From JABDMH01 sp965223025 (lineage in GTDB: Bacteria; Bacteroidota; Bacteroidia; Chitinophagales; Saprospiraceae): a stretch of 64,000 bases of DNA. Shown here in pieces: positions 37,417-45,948 of the stretch (position 1 is the first letter of the stretch; each line of letters starts with the position of its first letter). Location: assembly GCA_965223025.1 (NCBI GenBank), contig CBDCVP010000023.1, positions 2,480,001 to 2,544,000 on the forward strand. The letters are read 5' to 3'. The notes under the pieces are model-generated. The model searched no databases and was not told the DNA's origin. It saw nothing but the letters and a program-made list of their open reading frames with translations. A program made the position numbers and the translations under genes.

Positions 37417-37965
37417 CTATTTCTTTTCTTCAAATTTCAGTGACACCGAATTAATGCAGTAACGCAATCCTGTAGGCTTTGGTCCATCTTTAAAAACGTG
37501 GCCCAAGTGGCCACCACAGCGGGCACAAAGTACTTCTGTCCTCATCATTCCAAAGGTCTTATCCGACTCTTCCGCAACCGTATTACTATACATCGGCACA
37601 TAGAAGCTCGGCCAACCAGTACCACTTTTAAACTTTGTTGTCGATTCAAATAACGGGAGCTCACATCCACCACATGTATAGATGCCATCCTTCTTATTAT
37701 TCCAATACTCGCCCGTAAATGGGCGTTCAGTGCCTTTCTTTCTCAATACATAATATGCCTGTTCGTCCAACTCCCGTTGCCATACTAAGTCGTCACGGTC
37801 CATTTTTTGAAATTCAAATGCTGGCAAGGTCTGCAAGTGCGTATTCTCAGTGGAGGTGCTTTGAGAAATCCCGGTACAAGCTGTCAGACTCAATATCAGC
37901 AAGAGTCCCACAAAGTGTACCACGAAATGTAGACCCATTCTCTGAATTGACTTATGGTGATTCAT
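37417..37965 (-). CDS. msrB: Peptide-methionine (R)-S-oxide reductase MsrB, lipoprotein form
   Basis: 182 residues. A signal peptide ends in the lipobox LTAC (Cys at 30), so the enzyme is exported and probably lipid-anchored. The MsrB domain follows: zinc ligands C98/C101 (CGGC) and C147/C150 (CARC), with GTGWPSF and the catalytic Cys170 in RYCINS. It repairs oxidised methionine in envelope proteins. It lies 24 bases after the membrane protein downstream of rimO, probably in that operon. Confidence 0.95.
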   Translation of the reverse strand: MNHHKSIQRMGLHFVVHFVGLLLILSLTACTGISQSTSTENTHLQTLPAFEFQKMDRDDLVWQRELDEQAYYVLRKKGTERPFTGEYWNNKKDGIYTCGGCELPLFESTTKFKSGTGWPSFYVPMYSNTVAEESDKTFGMMRTEVLCARCGGHLGHVFKDGPKPTGLRYCINSVSLKFEEKK

Positions 37966-37989
37966 CTCAACATGTTTTTTTTTAAAACT

Positions 37990-38421
37990 CTACCTATTGT
38001 CCGGGTCCTGCCTTTGAGCATACTCAATTATTTTTCGCATGAAAAATACAATCGTGAGAAATACGAAGAAAGAAAAAGTAATTAGGCTATAAATCAAGCG
38101 CATGGAGTCAAAACCACCCTCAACACCAAGGGAAAATGCATAGGCCAGACCTCCCCCCAACAAGAGAACGATGACATAGCCCGCTACAGATTGTATAAGG
38201 TATGCATTGATATCTCTGGTCTTCAAAAGCATGATGGCACTAAAGAAGGCGTACAGCAGTGTAAAAGCACCAGATATAATCCAGGGTACCAATGCTACTT
38301 CTGCAGATGTGTTGTTGTAAATCAAAAATGCCAACATCTGGAGCAGCAAGCAGCTGAGCACCAAGACGATCGCTTGAAATATTGGTTTGTCTATCTTGCC
38401 CCTGATGATTTCAGTATTCAT
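37990..38421 (-). CDS. Hypothetical four-helix membrane protein
   Basis: 143 residues from the ATG at 38421 (MNTEIIRGKIDKPIFQ); this start overlaps the end of rimO by 11 bases. Four hydrophobic helices occur at about 15-33, 45-63, 70-92 and 105-125, with short charged ends. No family is recognised. Its position between rimO and msrB is the only hint to function. Confidence 0.7.
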   Translation of the reverse strand: MNTEIIRGKIDKPIFQAIVLVLSCLLLQMLAFLIYNNTSAEVALVPWIISGAFTLLYAFFSAIMLLKTRDINAYLIQSVAGYVIVLLLGGGLAYAFSLGVEGGFDSMRLIYSLITFSFFVFLTIVFFMRKIIEYAQRQDPDNR

Positions 38422-39769
38422 GATTGTATGAGACTGCCACACCATATAAATCGTATTCTGATACATCCTGAATGCTCACCATGGCATAATTCCCGATCTT
38501 CACTTCGCATGTTCCAGACGTAAAGACCACTTCATTGTCGACCTCGGGAGAATCATGCTCAGTACGACCGTAAAAATATCCACCTTCTTCTCTATCTACC
38601 AACACCTTTTGTACAGAACCCAATTTAAGCTGATTATGTTGCAGGGAAATAGATTTTTGAATCTCCATAATTTTGCCAGCTCTTTGCGCCTTAACTTCTG
38701 CTGGCACATCGTCTGTCAAACCAAAGGCCGCTGTTCCCTCTTCATGAGCATATTCAAATACCCCTAGTCGGTCGAACTTGACATGCTCAACAAATCCACA
38801 TAAGTTTTCAAAAGCCGCCTCAGTCTCACCTGGAAAGCCCACCATCATAGTGGTACGAAAACAGATGTCAGGCACCGTGGCTCTCGCCTCTTTGATCAAA
38901 GCTAGGGTCTCTTCCTGCGTAATCTGTCGATGCATGCTCGCCAGCACTTCATTATCGGCATGCTGCAGAGGCATGTCAATATAGTTGCAAATATTGGTAT
39001 GTTGGGCCATGACCTCAAAAATCTCCAAGGGAAATTTAGAGGGATAGGCATAATGCAGTCTGATCCATTTCAGACCTGTGATGGCTGCTAATCCTCGCAG
39101 CAATTCGGCCAATTTTCTTTCCCGGTAGATATCCAATCCGTAATAGGTCAATTCCTGCGCGATCAATATCACTTCCTTGACTCCCCTGCGCACCAGTGAT
39201 TGGGCCTCAGCAACAATATGCTCCATGGGTCGGCTCGCATGCTTTCCCCGCATCAAAGGAATGGCACAAAATGAACAAGACCGGTTGCAACCCTCCGAAA
39301 TCTTGATATATGCAAAGTGTGATGGCGTCCAAATCGACCGTTCCCCAAGCAGTCGATGGCGAAAATCTGCATCAAATCTCTCTAAGAGTGCAGGCATCTC
39401 CATCGTACCAAAAAATGCATCCACTTCTGGAATTTCCCTCTGAAGATCCTCCCGGTAACGCTCAGAGAGACATCCTGTGACGTAGAGCTTTTCAATGTCA
39501 CCCTCCTCCCTCATGGCTGCGTAATGTAAGATGGTGTCGATGGACTCTTGTTTTGCAGCCTCAATAAAACCACAAGTATTCACAATGATCACATCGGCGG
39601 TGTCAGATCCATTCTGGTGATCGGCATCTACTTCGTTCGCCAGCAATTGTGTGACTAGATTCTCTGAGTCTACCAGGTTTTTAGAGCATCCTAGGGTGAC
39701 CACCTTCACCTTGCCATGACCGTGTTTCGTCTTCAATTCTTCCAGACTTTCAATGAGTGTCTCATCCAC
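38411..39769 (-). CDS. rimO: Ribosomal protein S12 methylthiotransferase RimO
   Basis: 452 residues with a GTG start at 39769; no in-frame ATG precedes it. The N-terminal MiaB-type domain has the three cluster Cys at 28, 66 and 100. The radical SAM core has CNRSCSFC (161, 165, 168). The C-terminal TRAM domain runs through about 375-440. It attaches a methylthio group to an Asp of ribosomal protein S12. MiaB is less likely because of the S12-type signatures (SKNLVDSE, LMRGKHASR). Confidence 0.95.
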   Translation of the reverse strand: MDETLIESLEELKTKHGHGKVKVVTLGCSKNLVDSENLVTQLLANEVDADHQNGSDTADVIIVNTCGFIEAAKQESIDTILHYAAMREEGDIEKLYVTGCLSERYREDLQREIPEVDAFFGTMEMPALLERFDADFRHRLLGERSIWTPSHFAYIKISEGCNRSCSFCAIPLMRGKHASRPMEHIVAEAQSLVRRGVKEVILIAQELTYYGLDIYRERKLAELLRGLAAITGLKWIRLHYAYPSKFPLEIFEVMAQHTNICNYIDMPLQHADNEVLASMHRQITQEETLALIKEARATVPDICFRTTMMVGFPGETEAAFENLCGFVEHVKFDRLGVFEYAHEEGTAAFGLTDDVPAEVKAQRAGKIMEIQKSISLQHNQLKLGSVQKVLVDREEGGYFYGRTEHDSPEVDNEVVFTSGTCEVKIGNYAMVSIQDVSEYDLYGVAVSYNHEY

Positions 39770-39909
39770 AAAACTATAAAACCAACCGTTGAAAGATCAA
39801 AGATACATACCTCATGAGATGGTGGCCTGATTTTAGCAGCTAATGCATGAGAATAACCGTCGTTGATCTGCCGTTTAGTTTGACGATACCTCTAGGAGTA
39901 ATACATCAT

Positions 39910-40551
39910 ATGAAACATCTGTTGGTCATTCTAGTGTTGATCGCCCAAATGCCATATACGGCATCCGCTCAATTTGGTGTGAGAGCACAGGTGGTACGAG
40001 CGGACATTACCGCTCCCCAACATAGGAGTATGGTCAATCAAGATGCAGGTACTGATCAGTGGGGATATGATATAGGTGCCCACTATTGGTTACGCATGAA
40101 AAATCACCGTATAGAGTTCTTTCCCGAAGTTTCCATAGCACAGTTTAGAGGCACTGCACCAATCAATGGAAGAGACTTGACACTGGATATGGACAGGTAT
40201 GGCATCAGTCTTCCCGTCAGCGTTTATCCACTAGATCTAAAAGGGGATTGTGATTGCCCAACTTTTTCGAAGCAAAGTCAGTGGCTGAAAAAGGGCCTGT
40301 TTCTCCAGGTAGTACCCGCTTTTTACCAAGTGCACGCATCCTTCTCCGATCAAATGGCTTCCAAAACCTGGAATAGCCAAGTAGGCCTCGCCGCTGGAGT
40401 TGGAATAGATATCGGACTGTCAGATCTAATCACCATCACTCCACTCATTCATTACTTTGACCAATTCTACCATAGCAATGATGAAGGGCCACTCGGTGGT
40501 GATGAGGTGCGATTTGGCGTGCGACTTGCCCTTCGTCCAGATTATCTTTGA
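39910..40551 (+). CDS. Outer-membrane beta-barrel protein
   Basis: 213 residues from the ATG at 39910 (MKHLLVILVLIAQ, signal peptide ending ASAQ). The rest is alternating polar and aromatic residues in short beta strands, with YWLRMKNHRIEFFPEVSIAQ in the middle and a final FGVRLALRPDYL. This is the eight-stranded porin-like (OmpW/PorT style) fold. It is divergent from rimO. The function is unknown. Confidence 0.72.
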   Translation: MKHLLVILVLIAQMPYTASAQFGVRAQVVRADITAPQHRSMVNQDAGTDQWGYDIGAHYWLRMKNHRIEFFPEVSIAQFRGTAPINGRDLTLDMDRYGISLPVSVYPLDLKGDCDCPTFSKQSQWLKKGLFLQVVPAFYQVHASFSDQMASKTWNSQVGLAAGVGIDIGLSDLITITPLIHYFDQFYHSNDEGPLGGDEVRFGVRLALRPDYL

Positions 40552-40791
40552 CCGATATGCTTGTTCGGTAAGGATCTGCTTCCCAAAAGGCTCTCGGCTA
40601 TCGGGAATGTACTTGTCAACAGGATTTTTCCACGATGTTCCATTCAATCATCCTCCACCTAGTTCTCGTAAATGTTTTTGACGTAAATCACTGATATCCA
40701 AATTTTTGCATTTATTACCAGTTTTATGCGAATTGTAATTAGAAGATAAATTGAGGATGGGTAAACGTGATGATTAAAATACCTTTAAAGG

Positions 40792-42468
40792 ATGTCTCTA
40801 AACAAATACAGTAAGAGGGTTACTCAAGATGAAACCCAGCCTGGAGCCCAGGCCATGCTGCACGCAGCGGGCCTTAGCCCTGATGATCTACACAAACCTC
40901 AGATAGGGATAGCGAGTACGGGCTGGGAAGGAAATCCCTGCAATATGCACCTAAACGCCCTCGCTGCCAAAGTAAAGGCTGAAGTGCAAAAACAGGACCT
41001 CATCGGCTTGGTGTTTCACACCATAGGAGTGAGCGATGGCATTTCTATGGGCACCGCGGGGATGCGGTATTCGTTACCGTCTCGCGACATTATAGCTGAC
41101 TCGATTGAAACGGTAGTTGGTGCACAATGGTACGATGGCATCATCAGCGTGGTCGGCTGCGATAAAAATATGCCTGGAGCGTTGATGGGCATGGCTAGGC
41201 TCAATCGTCCTGGCATTTTGGTCTATGGAGGGACGATAGCCCCTGGCCATCACAATGGTACTAAGCTAGATATTGTCAGCGCTTTTGAAGCACTGGGAGA
41301 ACGTCTATCCGAAAAAATCGATGAAAACACCTTTCATGAAATCATAAGAAAAGCATGTCCTGGCCCCGGTGCTTGTGGTGGTATGTACACGGCCAACACC
41401 ATGGCTTCGGCAGCTGAAGCGATGGGCATGAGTTTGCCTTACAATGCTTCCAATCCCGCCAACAGCCAAGATAAACAAGATGAGGTAGCAGGGATTGCAG
41501 CGGCGATGAAGACGATTCTTGAAAAGGATATCAAACCGAGAGACATCATGACTCGTGAGGCTTTTGAGAATGCCATCACGCTGATCATGGTTTTGGGCGG
41601 CTCGACCAATGCGGTTCTTCATCTGGTGGCAGTGGCAAAAGCCGCTGGTGTTTCGCTGACCATAGATGATTTCCAGATCATCAGTGATCGCACGCCTCTG
41701 CTGGCTGATCTGAAGCCGAGTGGAAAATATGTTATGGAAGATCTCCATCAAATAGGAGGTGTCCAAGGTGTGTTGCGCATCCTGCTCCGTGAAGGCCGTC
41801 TCCATCCAGACTGCTTGACAGTCACAGGGCAGACCCTAAGAGAAAATTTAGAGCAAGCCGAAGACCTTCAAAAGGACCAGGAGATCATCAAACCCATGGA
41901 TCATCCCCTGAAGGATACGGGGCATCTGCAAATATTGAAAGGTAATCTCGCCACAGAAGGTGCCGTGGCAAAGATTACCGGTAAGGAGGGAGAGCGTTTT
42001 CAGGGGCCAGCGAGAATCTATGGTAGTGAACAGGCAGCCAATGACGGGATCTCCAAAGGCGAAGTCAAGGCCGGGGATGTAGTGGTGATTCGCTATAGTG
42101 GTCCAAAGGGTGGACCAGGGATGCCAGAGATGCTAAAACCCACCTCACTGATTATGGGGGCGGGTCTGGGTAAGCGGGTAGCCCTCATCACCGATGGACG
42201 CTTTTCCGGAGGCACACATGGTTTTGTGGTTGGGCATATCACTCCGGAGGCACAACAGGGAGGAGCCATCGCACTGATAGAGCATGGAGACATCATCACC
42301 ATTGATGCCACCCGAAATCTGATTGAAGTAGATTTGACCCCAGCTCAACTCCAAGAGCGAAAAGCTAAGTGGAGCGCACCTCCACTCCCTGTCAAACATG
42401 GAGCACTGCTCAAGTACGCCAAATGTGTCTCTACTGCCAGTGAAGGATGTGTAACGGATGATTTGTAA
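40792..42468 (+). CDS. ilvD: Dihydroxy-acid dehydratase
   Basis: 558 residues. The iron-sulfur cluster ligands are seen at C50 (GNPCN), C123 (GCDKNMPG) and C195 (PGACGGMYTANTM). The second domain shows GGSTNAVLHLV and GRFSGGTHGFVVGHITPEA. It makes the 2-keto acids for valine and isoleucine. First gene of the operon ilvD-B-H-C; the gap upstream is 240 bases and no attenuator-like leader peptide is clear. Confidence 0.98.
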   Translation: MSLNKYSKRVTQDETQPGAQAMLHAAGLSPDDLHKPQIGIASTGWEGNPCNMHLNALAAKVKAEVQKQDLIGLVFHTIGVSDGISMGTAGMRYSLPSRDIIADSIETVVGAQWYDGIISVVGCDKNMPGALMGMARLNRPGILVYGGTIAPGHHNGTKLDIVSAFEALGERLSEKIDENTFHEIIRKACPGPGACGGMYTANTMASAAEAMGMSLPYNASNPANSQDKQDEVAGIAAAMKTILEKDIKPRDIMTREAFENAITLIMVLGGSTNAVLHLVAVAKAAGVSLTIDDFQIISDRTPLLADLKPSGKYVMEDLHQIGGVQGVLRILLREGRLHPDCLTVTGQTLRENLEQAEDLQKDQEIIKPMDHPLKDTGHLQILKGNLATEGAVAKITGKEGERFQGPARIYGSEQAANDGISKGEVKAGDVVVIRYSGPKGGPGMPEMLKPTSLIMGAGLGKRVALITDGRFSGGTHGFVVGHITPEAQQGGAIALIEHGDIITIDATRNLIEVDLTPAQLQERKAKWSAPPLPVKHGALLKYAKCVSTASEGCVTDDL

Positions 42469-42489
42469 AAAATTTTGAATCTCAAGACT

Positions 42490-44235
42490 ATGTCGACCAA
42501 AACTGAACCCAGGGTTGCTAAAGCCCCTCAAGTTAGCACAGATCGCATATCAGGTGCCGAAGCAGTATTGAGGTGCCTTCTTGAAGAGGGTGTGGACACG
42601 ATATTCGGATATCCGGGTGGTGCCATCATGCCCGTTTATGATGCTTTATTTCATTACCAGGACCGACTCCGCCACATACTGCCCAGGCATGAGCAGGGTG
42701 GCATTCATGCTGCCCAGGGTTACGCAAGAGTCACGCGGCGTACCGGAGTAGCAATGGCTACCTCCGGTCCTGGAGCTACCAACCTAGTTACAGGTCTGGG
42801 AGATGCCATTCTAGATTCCACACCGATCGTATGCATCACTGGCCAAGTATTTAGCCATTTGCTGGGTTCTGATGCCTTTCAGGAGACAGATGTGATTGGC
42901 TGTACCATGACCGTGACCAAATGGAACTACCAGATCACAAAACCGGAGGAAATACCGGAGGTCTTTGCCAAAGCATTTTATGTGGCCAATTCGGGACGAC
43001 CAGGTCCCGTGCTCATAGATATTACCAAGGATGCTCAGATTCAGGAACTGGCCTTCCACTATGAGAAAACCCCAAAGATCAGAAGTTATCACCCCTTGCC
43101 CAAAGTACCAGAGGATCAGATAAAGGCTGCCGCTAACCTGATCAATCAAGCAGAAAGACCTATGATCCTCGCCGGTCATGGCATTCAGATCGCCGGAGCA
43201 CAGGAGGTATTTAGGGCCTTGGTCGAAAAGGCAGGTATTCCAGTGGGTTGTACCATCCATGGACTTTCGTCCCTTCCGCATGGGCATGAACTCAATGTAG
43301 GTATGCTGGGCATGCATGGCAACTATGGACCTAATCTACTCTCAGGATCTTGCGATGTACTGATAGCTATTGGGATGCGCTTTGATGATCGGGTAACTGG
43401 TAAGGCGGATACCTACGCAAAACAGGCAAAAGTGATCCACATTGAGATTGACCCTTCTGAGATCAACAAGAATGTGCAGGCAGATGTGCCCATTCTTGCC
43501 GATGCAAAATTGGCTTTGGAGGCACTGCTGCCGTTGGTCGAGAAAAAAAACTATCCTTCCTGGTTGGACAGATTTAGAAAATGTGAGGCCATAGAATACG
43601 AAAAGGTGATCAAAAATGATCTTACACCTGAGAAGGGAGATAGCATTAAAATGGCCATGATGGTCAAGGAAGTCAGCCGACAGACAGACGGTCAGGCGAT
43701 CGTGGTCACCGATGTCGGCCAGCACCAAATGGTCGCGGCCCGCTACTACGAATATAAAGACACCAACCAGTGGGTCTCTTCCGGTGGAGCAGGTACGATG
43801 GGCTATGGTTTACCCGCTGCTTTTGGTGCCAAATTAGCCAGACCTGATAAAACAGTGATCGCCGTCATTGGCGATGGAGGATTTCAAATGACCTTGCAGG
43901 AATTGGGCATGCTCAGTCAATGGGATGTAGCTGTCAAAATCCTCTTGCTGGATAACGAATTTTTAGGTATGGTCAGACAATGGCAGGAATTATTTTTCGA
44001 TCACAGGTACTCATCTGTCGCGTTAAAGAACCCTGACTTCGTCTCTATAGCTAAGGGATTTGGTGTGACCGGCAGAAAACTAGAGGAGAAAAAAGAAATC
44101 AAGGAAGCTGTATCTGAGATGCTCGCCTATGATGGTCCTTATCTTCTTCATGTTATGGTTGAAAAAGAAGAAAATATTTTTCCAATGGTTCCATCGGGAT
44201 ATGCAGTAACAGATATTGTATTAGAACGACAATAA
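42490..44235 (+). CDS. ilvB: Acetolactate synthase large subunit
   Basis: 581 residues from the ATG at 42490, 21 bases after ilvD; a TTG at 42475 would also be in frame. The thiamine diphosphate enzyme signatures are present: GYPGGAIMPVYDAL with the downstream ILPRHEQGG Glu, PGATNLVTGL, and the cofactor motif GDGGFQMTLQELGML to near LLLDNEFLGMV. It condenses pyruvate to acetolactate or acetohydroxybutyrate. The stop is two bases away from ilvH. Confidence 0.97.
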   Translation: MSTKTEPRVAKAPQVSTDRISGAEAVLRCLLEEGVDTIFGYPGGAIMPVYDALFHYQDRLRHILPRHEQGGIHAAQGYARVTRRTGVAMATSGPGATNLVTGLGDAILDSTPIVCITGQVFSHLLGSDAFQETDVIGCTMTVTKWNYQITKPEEIPEVFAKAFYVANSGRPGPVLIDITKDAQIQELAFHYEKTPKIRSYHPLPKVPEDQIKAAANLINQAERPMILAGHGIQIAGAQEVFRALVEKAGIPVGCTIHGLSSLPHGHELNVGMLGMHGNYGPNLLSGSCDVLIAIGMRFDDRVTGKADTYAKQAKVIHIEIDPSEINKNVQADVPILADAKLALEALLPLVEKKNYPSWLDRFRKCEAIEYEKVIKNDLTPEKGDSIKMAMMVKEVSRQTDGQAIVVTDVGQHQMVAARYYEYKDTNQWVSSGGAGTMGYGLPAAFGAKLARPDKTVIAVIGDGGFQMTLQELGMLSQWDVAVKILLLDNEFLGMVRQWQELFFDHRYSSVALKNPDFVSIAKGFGVTGRKLEEKKEIKEAVSEMLAYDGPYLLHVMVEKEENIFPMVPSGYAVTDIVLERQ

Positions 44236-44237
44236 TT

Positions 44238-44780
44238 ATGGCAGAGAAAATCCGAGAATTTACGATCACCGTTTTTACAGAGAACCATGCTGGACTGCTG
44301 CAAAGAGTGGTCACTGTTTTTACCAGAAGGCACATCAACATCGACAGCCTGACAACATCGAGCAGTTCTGATGAGTCCATTTACCGCTTCACCATTGTAG
44401 TACATGCGGGAGAAGTACAGATTCGCAAGTTGGTAGCATCTATTGAGAAGCAGGTGGATGTCATCAAAGCTTTTTACTATGAAACTGCCGAGATCGTACA
44501 TCAAGAAATTGCCCTCTATAAGATTCCCACTGAAATATTCATGAATGGGGATGAGACCGAGGCACTGGTCAGGTCACACAATGCCAGAATTTTGAGCATC
44601 GAGCCCGACTATATTGTGGTTGAAAAAACTGGTCATCACAGTGCCACAGAAGCGTTGTTGCAAGACCTAAAGAAAAAGGGTATTTATGAATTTGTTCGCT
44701 CGGGCAGGGTGGCTATTCCCAAGACAATGGAACCATTAAATAAATATTTGGCTTCCATGGAAACTGTATTTGAAGAATAA
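44238..44780 (+). CDS. ilvH: Acetolactate synthase small (regulatory) subunit
   Basis: 180 residues. An N-terminal ACT domain begins REFTITVFTENHAGLLQR, with TRRHINIDSLTTSSS, followed by the C-terminal domain. It binds the large subunit and mediates feedback by branched-chain amino acids. It is one of the long ilvH type, about 160-180 residues, and follows ilvB directly. Confidence 0.95.
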   Translation: MAEKIREFTITVFTENHAGLLQRVVTVFTRRHINIDSLTTSSSSDESIYRFTIVVHAGEVQIRKLVASIEKQVDVIKAFYYETAEIVHQEIALYKIPTEIFMNGDETEALVRSHNARILSIEPDYIVVEKTGHHSATEALLQDLKKKGIYEFVRSGRVAIPKTMEPLNKYLASMETVFEE

Positions 44781-44808
44781 TTTTTATTTAATAAATGACA
44801 ATAACAAA

Positions 44809-45855
44809 ATGGCAATAATGAATTTTGGCGGCATTGAAGAAAAAGTCGTCACAAGAGAAGAGTTTTCCTTGGAAAAGGCAAGGGAAGTGCTGAAAGATGA
44901 GACCATAGCAATCATCGGATATGGTGTACAAGGTCCGGGACAAGCCCTAAACCTCCGTGACAATGGTTTTAATGTGATCGTCGGTCAGCGGAGCCCCTCT
45001 AAGTCTTATGACAAGGCTGTGTCGGATGGATTTGTTCCAGGAGAAACGCTATTTTCGGTGGAGGAAGCAGCTGAAAAAGGGACCATCATACAATACTTGC
45101 TATCCGACGCAGCGCAAATTGACTTATGGCCAACCTTAAAGGAAAGACTCACCCCGGGTAAGGCATTGTATTTTTCACATGGATTTGCCATCACCTATAA
45201 GGATCGCACGGGCATCATAGCGCCAGATGACATCGATGTGATTTTGGTGGCACCCAAGGGATCTGGAACGTCGCTGCGCCGCATGTTCTTGGCTGGTCGT
45301 GGTTTAAACTCCAGCTATGCCATACATCAGGACGCAACTGGAAACGCCTTTGATCGAGTGGTTGCTCTGGGTATCGGCATTGGATCGGGGTACCTGTTTG
45401 AGACCACCTTCAAGCGAGAAGTATACAGTGACTTGACAGGAGAACGCGGTACTTTGATGGGAGCCATCCAGGGTATTTTTTCAGCTCAATATGCTGTATT
45501 GAGGAAACATGGTCATACACCTTCAGAGGCATTTAACGAGACGGTAGAAGAGCTGACTCAATCTCTGATGCCATTGGTCGCAGAAAATGGCATGGATTGG
45601 ATGTATGCCAATTGTTCGACCACTGCGCAAAGAGGAGCTTTGGATTGGAAGGACAAATTTAGGGATGCTGTGCTTCCCGTATTCGAAGAATTGTACGACA
45701 GTGTGGCCAGTGGAAACGAAGCACAAAAATCAATAGACTCAAACAGCCAAAATGATTACCGCGATAAGCTGGAAATCGAGCTAAAAGAACTCGCCGATTC
45801 AGAAATGTGGCGGGCAGGGAAAGTGGTCAGATCGCTTCGACCTGAAAACAATTAA
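44809..45855 (+). CDS. ilvC: Ketol-acid reductoisomerase, eukaryote-like class I
   Basis: 348 residues from the ATG at 44809, 28 bases after ilvH; a TTG upstream only adds unrelated residues. The NADP-binding loop is GYGVQGPGQALNLRDNG (from residue 37). The family catalytic elements follow: LLSDAAQ, SHGFAI, LVAPKGSG, TFKREVYSDLTGERG and EAFNETVEELTQSL. It ends RSLRPENN. From memory, these blocks resemble the fungal mitochondrial enzyme (Ilv5) more than the E. coli form. The reaction is the isomerisation and reduction of acetolactate to dihydroxyisovalerate. Confidence 0.96.
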   Translation: MAIMNFGGIEEKVVTREEFSLEKAREVLKDETIAIIGYGVQGPGQALNLRDNGFNVIVGQRSPSKSYDKAVSDGFVPGETLFSVEEAAEKGTIIQYLLSDAAQIDLWPTLKERLTPGKALYFSHGFAITYKDRTGIIAPDDIDVILVAPKGSGTSLRRMFLAGRGLNSSYAIHQDATGNAFDRVVALGIGIGSGYLFETTFKREVYSDLTGERGTLMGAIQGIFSAQYAVLRKHGHTPSEAFNETVEELTQSLMPLVAENGMDWMYANCSTTAQRGALDWKDKFRDAVLPVFEELYDSVASGNEAQKSIDSNSQNDYRDKLEIELKELADSEMWRAGKVVRSLRPENN

Positions 45856-45892
45856 GCAAGGAACGTGCATTTTAAGATGCACCAAAATAAGT

Positions 45893-45924
45893 AAAGGGGA
45901 ATTGCCACAGCAACTCCCCTTTTT
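45893..45924 (+). terminator. Terminator of the ilv operon
   Basis: AAGGGGAATTGC pairs with GCAACTCCCCTT (one mismatch) around a short loop and is followed by T residues. A second hairpin, GTGCAT/ATGCAC (45865-45882), precedes it. It closes the ilv operon and also separates it from the convergent giant gene ending at 45949. Confidence 0.75.
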
Positions 45925-45948
45925 ACTTAACGGTAATTACAAGACAGA

